Positions 1 to 7,173 of a stretch of 35,722 nucleotides of DNA are shown one piece after another. The translations under genes were made by a program, and so were the position numbers. The DNA is from Anaerolineae bacterium. GTDB lineage: Bacteria; Chloroflexota; Anaerolineae; Anaerolineales; Anaerolineaceae. Each line of letters begins with the position of its first letter. Within the stretch, counting starts at the first letter, position 1. The stretch covers positions 1-35,722 of the forward strand of contig JABLXM010000034.1 in NCBI GenBank assembly GCA_013177815.1. The letters run 5' to 3'. The notes beneath the pieces are model-generated. The model was not told the origin of the DNA, did no database searches, and worked only from the letters and a program-made list of their open reading frames with translations.

Positions 1-129
1 ACTTAATCTTAGCTATCGCTTCATTTTTGACGAGAATCTTACATCATGGGTTTGTTAGTACTTTTGACTCATTTTTGTATTGTGATAATCTAAATTTTTC
101 ACTTTTTCCGACTTTGCAATTGCCCTGGC

Positions 130-159
130 CTGAACCCTCCCGGATAAATACGATATAAT
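130..159 (+). promoter_or_regulatory. Predicted sigma70-type promoter for the selenoprotein-trpS operon
   Basis: A perfect TATAAT lies at 154-159, with a weak CTGAAC at 130-135 (18-nt spacer). Transcription would start near 166, about 22 nt before the ATG at 188. A good ribosome binding site, GGAG at 178-181, sits 6 nt before that ATG. A second promoter-like pair (TTGACT at 64-69 with TAATCT at 86-91) lies further upstream in the AT-rich 1-120 stretch, which otherwise holds nothing I can recognise. Confidence 0.55.
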
Positions 160-187
160 CAACCAACCTTGAGCATCGGAGCACGCC

Positions 188-430
188 ATGAAGCCACTGG
201 ATATCTCGATCGAATATTGCGCTGTCTGACACTACACCGATAGAGCCGTCGGTCTGGCGGCTGATTTGTTGACCAACTATGAAGCAGAGATCGAGCGCAT
301 CACGCTGATCCCTTCTGCAGGTGGCAGGTTCGAAGTCATCGTGAATGGCAGCCTGATCTATTCCAAACTGGCGACCGGGCGCCACCCTGAACCGGGCGAG
401 ATGAACAGGCACATCGGCGGGTTGATCTAG
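188..430 (+). CDS. SelW/SelT/SelH (Rdx) family selenoprotein with in-frame UGA (Sec14)
   Basis: This is a thioredoxin-like Rdx family protein, probably a small cytosolic redox protein acting through a CxxU motif; its substrate is unknown. Reading from ATG 188 through the TGA at 227-229 gives 80 residues ending at TAG 428-430. The motif is C11-A-V-U14, in the family context IEYCxxUxYxxRAxxLA. The rest is also typical: TLIPSAGGRFEV, NG-LIYSKLATGRHPEPGE and a C-terminal IGG. Length matches the family (about 75-100 residues). The start is supported by GGAG 6 nt upstream. A SECIS-like hairpin follows the UGA. trpS begins 12 nt after the stop, so the two are probably cotranscribed. Conventional ORF calling breaks this gene at the UGA. 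The alternative, a Cys homologue with a nonsense mutation, is less likely given the SECIS and the undamaged remainder. That Sec is inserted needs selABCD elsewhere in the genome. Confidence 0.9.
244..262 (+). promoter_or_regulatory. Bacterial SECIS element (Sec insertion hairpin)
   Basis: Positions 244-250 (AGCCGTC) pair with 256-262 (GGCGGCT) to give a 7-bp stem with one G-U pair, closed by the five-base loop GGTCT at 251-255. The loop begins 21 nt after the UGA at 227-229. The known bacterial SECIS rules are a short apical stem-loop inside the coding region, about 16-37 nt after the UGA, with a G in the first two loop positions; this hairpin meets them. From memory, the E. coli fdhF SECIS loop also contains GGUCU, the SelB contact site. 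It would recruit SelB-GTP-Sec-tRNA. Confidence 0.8.
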
Positions 431-442
431 GAAGGAACGAAG

Positions 443-1426
443 ATGAAGAAAGGTCGTGTATTCTCCGGAGCCCGTCCAACCGGGCGCCAGCACCTGGGCA
501 ACTACCTGGGCGCCATCAAGAACTATGTTGCGCTGCAGGATGCCTACGACTGCATCTATTGCGTCGTGGACCTGCACGCCCTCACCACGGTCGAAACCAC
601 CCGGGACCTGCGCAACAATACCATCGAGATGGTCTTCGATTGGCTGGCTGCCGGCATCCGGTCGGATGAATCGATCATCTTCGTGCAATCTCATGTCCCT
701 CAGGTGACCGAGCTGCACATGATCCTTTCCATGGTCACGCCGATGGGCAAGTTGACCGACCTGCCCACCTTCAAAGAGAAGGTGCGCATGCAGCCGGATA
801 ATGTCAACTACGGTCTGCTGGGCTACCCGGTGTTGATGGCGGCGGATATCGCCCTCTATAAAGCCAATGCGGTGCCGGTGGGCGTCGACCAGGCGCCGCA
901 CCTGGAGTTTACCCGCGAGATCGTGCGTTCGTTCAACTATCGCTACCAATGCAAGGTGCTGGTGGAGCCGCAAATGGTGGTGACCGAGGTTCCCAAGGTC
1001 ATCGGCACCGACGGACAGCAGAAGATGAGCAAGAGTCTGGATAACCATATCGAACTGGCTGCCACGCCGGAGGAAACCCAGGCGCGCGTCATGACGATGG
1101 TGACCGACCCGGCGCGCGTGCGCCGCACCGATCCCGGCAACCCGGATGTCTGCAACGTCTTCTCGTTCCACAAGATATTCTCCAGCCCGGACGAGGTGGC
1201 GATGGTCGATACCGAATGCCGGCGCGCCGGCATCGGCTGCGTGGACTGCAAGAAGCTGATGGCGAAGAACCTCAACGCCTCGCTGACTGGCTTCCGCGCC
1301 CGCCGCCGCGAGTTGGAAGGTCACCCCGACGACGTCATGGATATCCTCGGGCAGGGCGCACACCGCGCCCGCGCCATCGCCGAAGCCACCATGGCAGAAG
1401 TGCGCGACGCGGTCGGGCTGCCCTGA
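443..1426 (+). CDS. trpS: Tryptophanyl-tRNA synthetase
   Basis: This cytosolic class I aminoacyl-tRNA synthetase charges tRNA-Trp with tryptophan using ATP. The protein has 327 residues, the normal bacterial length. The HIGH-type signature is PTGRQHLGNYLGA at residues 12-24 and the KMSKS loop is at residues 194-198 (coding bases 1022-1036). The GYPVLMAADI and VGVDQAPHLE segments are typical of the tryptophan and adenylate pocket. The start ATG 443 follows GGAAGGA in the 12-nt gap after the selenoprotein stop. The two genes form an apparent operon, although no functional link is known. The downstream gene is convergent. I see no anomaly. Confidence 0.97.
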   Translation: MKKGRVFSGARPTGRQHLGNYLGAIKNYVALQDAYDCIYCVVDLHALTTVETTRDLRNNTIEMVFDWLAAGIRSDESIIFVQSHVPQVTELHMILSMVTPMGKLTDLPTFKEKVRMQPDNVNYGLLGYPVLMAADIALYKANAVPVGVDQAPHLEFTREIVRSFNYRYQCKVLVEPQMVVTEVPKVIGTDGQQKMSKSLDNHIELAATPEETQARVMTMVTDPARVRRTDPGNPDVCNVFSFHKIFSSPDEVAMVDTECRRAGIGCVDCKKLMAKNLNASLTGFRARRRELEGHPDDVMDILGQGAHRARAIAEATMAEVRDAVGLP

Positions 1427-1514
1427 CCTTTGCGTCACCCCGCCGCTGCCCACAGGGTGGGCAAACCCACTTGGCTGCCAGGCTGAACGCTTTGTTGAAA
1501 GACGAATTGGGAGT

Positions 1515-1634
1515 TGTCCCAAAAGTCAGATTCGTCATGCTGAGCGAAGCGCGAAGTCCCCGCAGGGGGAAGCATCTCCCTTGTTAATGAAAAACTCCTT
1601 CCCGCGCCATGATAAATTAATCACTTTTGGGACA
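1515..1634 (+). mobile_element. MITE-like 120-bp element, copy 1
   Basis: The element is 120 bp with perfect 12-bp terminal inverted repeats, TGTCCCAAAAGT at the left and ACTTTTGGGACA at the right. It has two further near-identical copies at 4336-4455 and 22091-22210. The interior carries a GTCATGCTGAGCGAAGCG...GAAGCATCTCC motif, related to dispersed repeats elsewhere in the window. It has no coding capacity. Similarity may continue a few bases outward (GGG before, CCCAC after), so the true ends could be slightly wider. No clear target-site duplication is visible. It lies between convergent genes. Confidence 0.75.
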
Positions 1635-1635
1635 C

Positions 1636-1844
1636 CCACATCTTTGAATCTGCCCGTACCGTCCTCCCGGATGGTCACCGTGGCAAGATTGGTGCGTCCC
1701 TTCAGGTGTGGTTCGTCCACCGCGCCGAATGGCACCTCCACCTCGGCGTTGTCGTATTCCCCATAACCATCGTGGAAGACGTTGCCGGTCTCCAACCCGC
1801 TGCAAGTGATCTCATCCGGCACCACCGGCGCCGAATCCGCGTCA
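1636..1844 (-). other. Possible out-of-frame coding remnant beyond the lipoprotein stop
   Basis: On the minus strand, directly after the TAG that ends the lipoprotein, a different frame reads a protein-like stretch (for example APVVPDEITCSGLETG, then AEVEVPFGAVDEPHLKGRTN and ATVTIREDGTGRFKDVG) up to the edge of the TIR element. It has codon use like its neighbours. It could be the former C-terminus of the lipoprotein or of another gene, cut off by a frameshift and by the element. I recognise no domain, so this is tentative. Confidence 0.3.
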
Positions 1845-3533
1845 CTATTCCACCTTGATCTGCACGAAGAACACATCGGCATGGTTTTCGCCAACGCCGA
1901 ACGTTTCGCCCACCGCGTTGCGCAGCAGGAAGGAAGCCGTGTAGGTTCCCGGCGTTGTGGGTGCCACCAGCTCGATGAAGACCGTCAAATTGGTGCCGGA
2001 GCGGATCGTGGCGGGGATCGCCAGTTCCGCCGGCGCATCCATGCGCGTGCCGCCCACGAAGACCAGCGCGTAGGTGCTGTTCCAGGTGTTCTTGCCCACG
2101 TTCTTCAGCACCCACTGCTTGGTGAAGAACTGTCCGGGCGCCATCACCGTGCCGTCCGGGATGGTCTCGCTCACCAGTTGTGCGCCGTCGTTCGGGCGCA
2201 GGTCCTCGGTCGGCACGCTGCCCGCCACGCATTGCTTGCCGTTCGAGATGCGGTCCGGCAGGGCTTTCAGCCAATCCTGGAAAGTGCTGTCGTCCGGCTC
2301 GCACAGGTCGGTGCCATCGTACCAGAACTGCGTCAGCGCCGGCGCGCGCCGCAGGTTCAACGGCAGCGCTCCGCTCAGCGGGTTGCTGTTGACTTTGAGC
2401 GAGGTCAACCCTTGCAGGTTGCCCAGCCCCTCCGGCAGCGAGCCGCTCAGGTTGTTGTCGGCAAGCGCCAGTCCGGAGACGCTCCCGCCGGAGCATGAGA
2501 TGCCATACCATGCGCAAGGCGCCGGCGCTTTCAGCCAGCCATAGGCGTTCTTCCACATGCTGCCGCCGGTGGTGTTGTAAAGCTGGGTGAGGATCTCGCA
2601 TTCCTCCACTGGGATCTCGGTCACAGCGCTGCAAGAGAACTCGCCGGGCTGCAACCCCGGTTCGAAGGGCACCGGCACCAGCCAATAGTTGCTGCTGTCG
2701 CCCTCCGCCGTCCAGCCGGCTTCTCCGGCGGTGGAGCGCACCTGCCACCACACCTTGCCGTCGGCGCAGGTCGGTCCATCCAGGACTTCCATCACCGTTT
2801 CGGGCTGGAATTGGAACAGCACCACTCCCTGGCTGTTGGCGCTGGCGCGCACCAGGTTGGGCGAATAGGGCGTCAGGCTGACGTAAGCGTAAATGCCCTT
2901 TTCGAGCCGTGATTTTGGCGTGTTGGGGTCATCGGGGCACACTGCCCGTTGCGCCGGCAGCGCCAGCGCAGCGCCGGGCTTGTAGGGCATTGGCACCAGC
3001 CAGCGTGTGGTTGGGTCGGCTTCCGGCACCCAACCGCTCTTGCCGTCCGTCGTCTGCACTTGCCACCAGGCGCGTTCGCCGGCGCATTGCGGTCCGCTCA
3101 GCACCATCACTGCCTCGCCGACCGCGATATCTTTCATCTTGGCGGCGTTCGTGTTGGCAGATTCATATAGCACACCGGCGGTTGGCTGGTTGGCGTAGGC
3201 ATAAATGCCCGCCGTGAGCAGCGAGACCGGCGCGCCCGCGCAGCCCGTGAAGGGCGCTGGCAGCGGCGGGATGGTGGCTTGCACGCTGGGCAGCGTTGGC
3301 GTAAAGGTGGGGGTGATGGTGGGCGACAGGCTGGCAGTGGGGCTGGCGCCCGGCGTGCCGGGGGTTTGGCTGACGGCTGCCGGGGTTGCCGAGAGGCGCA
3401 CCACGGCGGGCGGGGTGGTGGGGCTGGCAGGTTCTGGGATGGCTGGGGTGGTTTCGCCCCCGCCGCAGCCGCCAGCCATCAATATCAAGATGGTCAGCAG
3501 GTAGGGGATGGTTCGCCTGGTGCGTGTTTTCAT
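1845..3533 (-). CDS. Lipoprotein with two SH3b domains, a plant-type LRR patch and an NBR1-like Ig domain
   Basis: This is a 562-residue surface-exposed lipoprotein of unknown specific role, probably binding peptidoglycan or protein. The N-terminus has basic residues, a hydrophobic segment and the lipobox MAGGC, with the modified Cys near residue 23. Residues about 25-90 are a Pro/Thr/Ser-rich linker. Two bacterial SH3-like repeats follow (about 95-180 and 205-290), each with a WWQV and GW motif. Residues about 340-415 are leucine-rich repeats of the plant-like LSGSLP type, after a CAWYGISC motif. Residues about 455-560 match the NBR1 four-tryptophan Ig-like domain (PGQFFTKQWVLKNVGKNTW). The start ATG at 3531-3533 has GAGGT upstream and a clear promoter. 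dtd is divergent. The family assignments are from motifs only. Confidence 0.85.
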   Translation of the reverse strand: MKTRTRRTIPYLLTILILMAGGCGGGETTPAIPEPASPTTPPAVVRLSATPAAVSQTPGTPGASPTASLSPTITPTFTPTLPSVQATIPPLPAPFTGCAGAPVSLLTAGIYAYANQPTAGVLYESANTNAAKMKDIAVGEAVMVLSGPQCAGERAWWQVQTTDGKSGWVPEADPTTRWLVPMPYKPGAALALPAQRAVCPDDPNTPKSRLEKGIYAYVSLTPYSPNLVRASANSQGVVLFQFQPETVMEVLDGPTCADGKVWWQVRSTAGEAGWTAEGDSSNYWLVPVPFEPGLQPGEFSCSAVTEIPVEECEILTQLYNTTGGSMWKNAYGWLKAPAPCAWYGISCSGGSVSGLALADNNLSGSLPEGLGNLQGLTSLKVNSNPLSGALPLNLRRAPALTQFWYDGTDLCEPDDSTFQDWLKALPDRISNGKQCVAGSVPTEDLRPNDGAQLVSETIPDGTVMAPGQFFTKQWVLKNVGKNTWNSTYALVFVGGTRMDAPAELAIPATIRSGTNLTVFIELVAPTTPGTYTASFLLRNAVGETFGVGENHADVFFVQIKVE

Positions 3534-3565
3534 GTGTGTTTACCTCGTATCACGGTCTTAGCTTG

Positions 3566-3594
3566 ATTATAGGTAATTGGAGGGTGAATGAAAA
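3566..3594 (-). promoter_or_regulatory. Promoter of the lipoprotein gene
   Basis: On the minus strand, -35 TTTTCA (3589-3594), a 17-nt spacer and a perfect -10 TATAAT (3566-3571) give a transcription start about 25 nt before the ATG at 3533. The leader contains the ribosome binding site GAGGT. Confidence 0.65.
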
Positions 3595-3657
3595 GACCCT
3601 TGTCCGACATTCTGAACGGGCACAGCCACCGTTCGGCAGCCGCCTGGCGTTTTCAGG

Positions 3658-3663
3658 TATAAT
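3658..3663 (+). promoter_or_regulatory. dtd: -10 box of the dtd promoter
   Basis: TATAAT at 3658-3663 lies 30 nt before the dtd ATG. No good -35 hexamer is visible in the GC-rich sequence upstream. The leader would carry the GGAGG at 3684-3688. Confidence 0.5.
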
Positions 3664-3693
3664 CCCGCCAACCCGGTTGGTGTGGAGGCAGCA

Positions 3694-4131
3694 ATGCGTG
3701 CAGTGATCCAACGAGTCAGCAGCAGCAGCGTTAGCGTGGCGGGTCGGCAGGTTGCCGGCATCGGCGAAGGATTCCTGATCCTTTTGGGGGTTGGACCGCA
3801 GGACGGCGAAGAACAGGCGCGCCAGTTGAGCCGCAAGATCGCCATGCTGCGTGTCTTCGGTGACGCCGAAGGCAAGATGAACCTCTCGCTCAAGGATACC
3901 GGCGGCGAGGCGCTGGTCGTCTCGCAGTTCACGCTGTATGCCGACACGCGCAAGGGCAACCGCCCCGCCTTCACCGATGCCGCCCCGCCCGATCTTGCCC
4001 GTCCGCTGGTCGAGCGCTTCGCCGACCTGTTGCGCGCCGAGGGCATCCCCACCCACACGGGCGAATTCGGCGCTCACATGCAGGTGGCGCTCGTCAACGA
4101 TGGTCCCGTCACCATCCTGCTGGAGATGTGA
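3694..4131 (+). CDS. dtd: D-aminoacyl-tRNA deacylase
   Basis: This cytosolic homodimeric enzyme removes D-amino acids (and Gly from tRNA-Ala) mischarged on tRNAs, and so acts as translational proofreading. The 145-residue protein has the normal length. It shows the N-terminal MRAVIQRV strand, the [17 protein letters not shown] motif (residues about 78-94) and the C-terminal NDGPVT motif that places the Gly-cisPro pair in the active site. A GTG at 3682 could extend it by four residues, but ATG 3694 is preferred: the GGAGG at 3684-3688 sits 5 nt upstream of it and inside the longer reading. It is divergent from the lipoprotein gene and convergent with the GT-C-like gene. Confidence 0.96.
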   Translation: MRAVIQRVSSSSVSVAGRQVAGIGEGFLILLGVGPQDGEEQARQLSRKIAMLRVFGDAEGKMNLSLKDTGGEALVVSQFTLYADTRKGNRPAFTDAAPPDLARPLVERFADLLRAEGIPTHTGEFGAHMQVALVNDGPVTILLEM

Positions 4132-4595
4132 GTCAACGACCCTTGTGGGGGGACGCTCGCATAGAGAGCGGAGAGGGCGCGGAGATATTTAACCGCTATT
4201 AGACTGTTTCATTTACAAAGTTGAATGATTTACTTCGCGAGCCGCCGAAGACGGTGTGGCGATCTCAAGGAAGCATGACTACAGACGACGGACGGCTGTT
4301 GCTGGCGGCGATGAGGCGGGCGGTGAATGCGGGGCTGTCCCAAAAGTCAGATTCGTCATGCTGAGCGAAGCGCGAAGTCCCCGCAGGGGGAAGCATCTCC
4401 CCCATTAATGAAAAACTCCTCCCCGCGCCATGATAAATTAATCACTTTTGGGATACCCACTGACGGCGTTCGCGGAAGATGGGGCTTTCGAAATCCGCGT
4501 CACCCCCATCCTCAGTTCCTCTGATAGCTCGAGCAGTGCAAAAAGCCGACGAATGGTGGCAGTGATCAACCATTCCATGTACATTTGTATTTTCT
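4132..4595. other. Convergent intergenic region between dtd and the GT-C-like gene
   Basis: No gene is visible. It contains degenerate dispersed-repeat sequence: a gagcggagagggcgcggag tract at about 4161-4179, and a GCGAGCCGCCGAAGACGG...GCGATCTC tract at about 4237-4267 that resembles the repeat at 35551-35571 in reverse. It also holds TIR element copy 2. Confidence 0.6.
4336..4455 (+). mobile_element. MITE-like 120-bp element, copy 2
   Basis: It has the same length and orientation as the copies at 1515 and 22091. The left terminus is TGTCCCAAAAGT. The right terminus carries one change (GGGATA instead of GGGACA). A handful of internal differences make it the most diverged of the three. It lies between the convergent dtd and GT-C-like genes. 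Confidence 0.75.
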
Positions 4596-6857
4596 TTACT
4601 CCAGCACGATCTCCCACAGGTGCACGTTGGAGATTTCGGCGGCGTGGATATCCAGCAGTTCCAGCCGCAGGTGGGTGACCGGCAGCGTTTCGCCAAAAGG
4701 CACTGCTACATCCTTATAGCCATCGACTTCACCGGCTTCGGCGACGAAGACGCGCGGTTCGACCTCACCTGCCACGGTCAGCGTGACGGTCAACCGCACC
4801 GGCTCGGCGCCCACGCGCGCGGTCAGCCCGCTCAGGTCGCGCCTCTGCGGGAATGCCAGTTCGACGACCAGGGGGTTGGCGCCCGAGGTGCGCATGAGCG
4901 TATCGGGATTGCCGTCGAAGACGTTTTGGAGTTCGCCCATATCCAATGGGGAGTGCAGCGCCTGCAATTCCTGCTGGTCGATGATGACCTGCGCCGCCAC
5001 CGGCGCGAAGCGGCGAGCTTTCTCGGCAACCAGGAAGGCTTCGATATCGTCCCGGTATGTCAGGCGGATGAAATGGAACCCGGGTTTGCCATCCGGCGCT
5101 GTGATGGTACGGTCGATTGCAATTTCCGAGAAGCGCTGCGATTGCTCCAGTTTCGCCAGTTCCTCCGCCGTGACCACGAACAGCCAGTCCGAAAGGCGCG
5201 GCTCGACCGTGTCCAGATGACTCTCCGCCGAACCAATTTCCACGGGGGCATCCGGCGGGAGGAAGAAATCGCGCAGGGTGTGCACCTGGTAGCTCCAAGC
5301 GGGCGAGACGAAGATGCGCTGTTCAGGTTGGGATTGGTTCACTGAGCGCACCGCGGCGAAGACCTGGCGCGCACCCCACTGCATGCCCGAGATGCCATAA
5401 TCCTGCGACCAGGTCGGTGCGCGGGTGAGCGCATCCGTCAATGTCAGCAAACTGGCAGCCGCGAATGCCAATGCCAGCAGCAGGTTGGTGACCGTGCGCG
5501 GAAAGGCGGTGCGCTTTTCCAACTGCGCCAAACCGGCTTGCAATGCCAGCAAGGTCAGCAGCGTCGCCGGGATGACGATTGCCAGCACGCGCTGAACGGT
5601 CAAGTCCGCAAACGCTGCGGCGGCGGGCGCCGCCAGCAGCGCAACCAGCAGCAGACGCATCTCCGGCTGGCGCCAGCGGCGCACCGCCAGCACCACACCG
5701 GCGACCACCGCCGGCAGCAGGATGACGGTCAGGTGGGCATAGCCCTGCATGCGGTACAGCAGAGGGTCGACATCATTGGGCAGGAACCAGTACAGCGGGT
5801 TGAGCGCCGAGAGATAGTTCTCCATAAAGCGCCCGAGTTTGGCGAGTGTACCGATCGATTCGGTCCAGTACAGGTTGTACTGCTGCAGGCGGGAAGCGTA
5901 TTCCAATGGGTGGCTGACCCAGAAACGCGCCAGCGGTAGCGCCAGCAGAATCAGCAGCCCCAGCCCCGCCAGGGCGATGCGCCGCTGCCGCCAGTGATAG
6001 CGGGCATCCGAGATCAACAGACCAATGCCGGCGGCGAGCATGACGAATTGCCCCGCCGAATATGCGTAGAACGTCAGTGCCCCCAACACCAATGCTGGAA
6101 AGAGGAATTTGGGGTGGCGCAGGCGGTATTGCAGGTAGTAATAAAGAAAGCCGGCGTAAAAGGTCGCCATGAGGGCGAACTCGTAGCCGGTGCGGGAGAA
6201 CAGGAACCAGGCAGGCAGCGAGGAGAGCACCAGGGGCGCCAACCACCACAACGAGAGCTTGTAATGGTCACGCGCCATCCAGGCGCACCACAGCGCCGCC
6301 AGCAGCGAGAGCAGCGCCACGCTGGCGCGCGTCAGCCATAATGAACGCCCGAAGAGCAGCACCGGGACGGTTTGGAAATAGACCGAAGCTCCCAGACTGT
6401 ACTGCCCGTCGTTCTCGAAGAAGGTCGGCAGGAACTCCCCGCTGCCATCTTTGAGCCCGTTGGAGAGCAGGCGCTCTGCCAGCAGGGGGTGGATGGCTTC
6501 GTTGGGGGTAAAGGAGATGGGAAAATCGACGATGCCGACCAGGCGCACCAACAGGTAGATGACCATGCCTGCCCAGAAGAGCGTTTGAGGTGAGATGATG
6601 CTGATGCGGGAGAAGGGTGCCCGCGCGCGCTGCCATAAGTCCGCTGCGCGCCTTCGTTCTCCCCTGGGGGTGGGGTGCCCTGCCGGCAGGCGCGCCACGC
6701 GCTGCTGGCTGACGAGCACCTGGTCGCTGCCGGGCACGGCTTCCAATGTGATCTGGACGCGCTCGCCGGGCATCAGATCGACCGAGAGGTCGACATGCGC
6801 CATCTGATCGGCTGGTTCTGGCGCTTCATCCTGTGGCGGAGCGTTCTTCCGGGGCAC
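4596..6857 (-). CDS. Polytopic membrane protein, GT-C/PMT-like glycosyltransferase candidate
   Basis: The protein has 753 residues. Residues 1-90 are a polar, probably cytosolic N-terminus. From about residue 92 to 480 there are ten or more hydrophobic segments typical of the GT-C fold (dolichyl-phosphate mannosyltransferase, ArnT-like). The first external loop reads FPISFTPNEAIHPLLAERLL. In GT39/GT83 proteins this position usually has an Asp-Glu/Asp pair; here it is N119-E120, so catalysis is uncertain. After residue 480 comes a soluble C-terminal part, including a discoidin/F5-8C-like stretch (VFDGNPDTLMRTSGANP, near residue 645) and ending in strand-rich sequence. Family members transfer sugars from lipid carriers outside the membrane. 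The start is GTG 6855-6857 with no ribosome binding site, consistent with the leaderless promoter. The substrate cannot be inferred. Confidence 0.8.
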   Translation of the reverse strand: MPRKNAPPQDEAPEPADQMAHVDLSVDLMPGERVQITLEAVPGSDQVLVSQQRVARLPAGHPTPRGERRRAADLWQRARAPFSRISIISPQTLFWAGMVIYLLVRLVGIVDFPISFTPNEAIHPLLAERLLSNGLKDGSGEFLPTFFENDGQYSLGASVYFQTVPVLLFGRSLWLTRASVALLSLLAALWCAWMARDHYKLSLWWLAPLVLSSLPAWFLFSRTGYEFALMATFYAGFLYYYLQYRLRHPKFLFPALVLGALTFYAYSAGQFVMLAAGIGLLISDARYHWRQRRIALAGLGLLILLALPLARFWVSHPLEYASRLQQYNLYWTESIGTLAKLGRFMENYLSALNPLYWFLPNDVDPLLYRMQGYAHLTVILLPAVVAGVVLAVRRWRQPEMRLLLVALLAAPAAAAFADLTVQRVLAIVIPATLLTLLALQAGLAQLEKRTAFPRTVTNLLLALAFAAASLLTLTDALTRAPTWSQDYGISGMQWGARQVFAAVRSVNQSQPEQRIFVSPAWSYQVHTLRDFFLPPDAPVEIGSAESHLDTVEPRLSDWLFVVTAEELAKLEQSQRFSEIAIDRTITAPDGKPGFHFIRLTYRDDIEAFLVAEKARRFAPVAAQVIIDQQELQALHSPLDMGELQNVFDGNPDTLMRTSGANPLVVELAFPQRRDLSGLTARVGAEPVRLTVTLTVAGEVEPRVFVAEAGEVDGYKDVAVPFGETLPVTHLRLELLDIHAAEISNVHLWEIVLE

Positions 6858-6863
6858 TTAATC

Positions 6864-6872
6864 ATTATAGCA
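6864..6872 (-). promoter_or_regulatory. Extended -10 promoter, probably leaderless
   Basis: On the minus strand TGCTATAAT (TGn extension at 6870-6872, TATAAT at 6864-6869) ends 6 nt before the GTG start codon at 6855-6857. Transcription would start at or next to the G of the GTG, and no Shine-Dalgarno sequence is present. Confidence 0.6.
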
Positions 6873-7036
6873 TGTCGTTTCACAGCGGGGTTTGCATCAT
6901 TCCCCGGCAGCGCGCGTACCCGGATATGGCAATATGACCAGCGTTAAGGCGGCAATGCGACAAGACCCCCATAGCTGGGGGGTAGAGGGCGTTCCATCGC
7001 CACCAATGCGACTGATGTTAAAGAAAGTGACGACAG

Positions 7037-7079
7037 GGCATTATTTAAGGTTAAATTTTTATAACCGTCAAAATGCCCC
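7037..7079. promoter_or_regulatory. Nested dyad overlapping the dnaE promoter (putative operator)
   Basis: The outer arms are GGGCATT (7037-7043) and AATGCCC (7073-7079). The inner arms are GGTTA (7050-7054) and TAACC (7063-7067). Both pairs share a centre near 7058 and lie just upstream of the dnaE -10 box, covering the -35 position. The arrangement looks like a binding site for a dimeric or tetrameric regulator; which one is unknown. Confidence 0.4.
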
Positions 7080-7080
7080 G

Positions 7081-7089
7081 TGCTATAAT
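7081..7089 (+). promoter_or_regulatory. dnaE: Extended -10 promoter of dnaE
   Basis: TGCTATAAT (TATAAT at 7084-7089) has no recognisable -35 hexamer, as expected for an extended -10 promoter. The predicted transcript has a leader of about 78 nt before ATG 7174. AGGA near 7159 is the likely ribosome binding site. Confidence 0.6.
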
Positions 7090-7173
7090 GATTTCATCAC
7101 CGCCCTGGGTGAATAATTACCGGTATCGCATGAATTGAAGCGCCACAACTGAATCGCCGAGGAATAATCGTTC

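Larger units (their letters stand above)
1427..1844. other. Convergent intergenic region between trpS and the lipoprotein gene
   Basis: There is no intact gene here. A small hairpin at 1447-1461 (GCCCAC/GTGGGC) lacks a T-tract. The stretch holds TIR element copy 1 (1515-1634) and, on the minus strand next to the lipoprotein stop, a segment that looks coding but out of frame (1636-1844). Confidence 0.6.
6858..7173. other. Divergent promoter region between the GT-C-like gene and dnaE
   Basis: This 316-nt stretch has no gene. It holds the extended -10 promoter of the GT-C-like gene at its left edge, and a nested dyad plus an extended -10 promoter for dnaE at 7037-7089. The middle (about 6880-7030) shows nothing I can name. 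Confidence 0.6.

Noticed and set aside
1447-1461. trpS terminator hairpin
   Set aside because: A 6-bp stem with a 3-nt loop exists but no T-tract follows on the plus strand.
44-1522. 492-codon minus-strand open frame opposite trpS
   Set aside because: It is the GC-rich antisense shadow of trpS and of the selenoprotein gene, rich in His/Arg/Gly with no domain.
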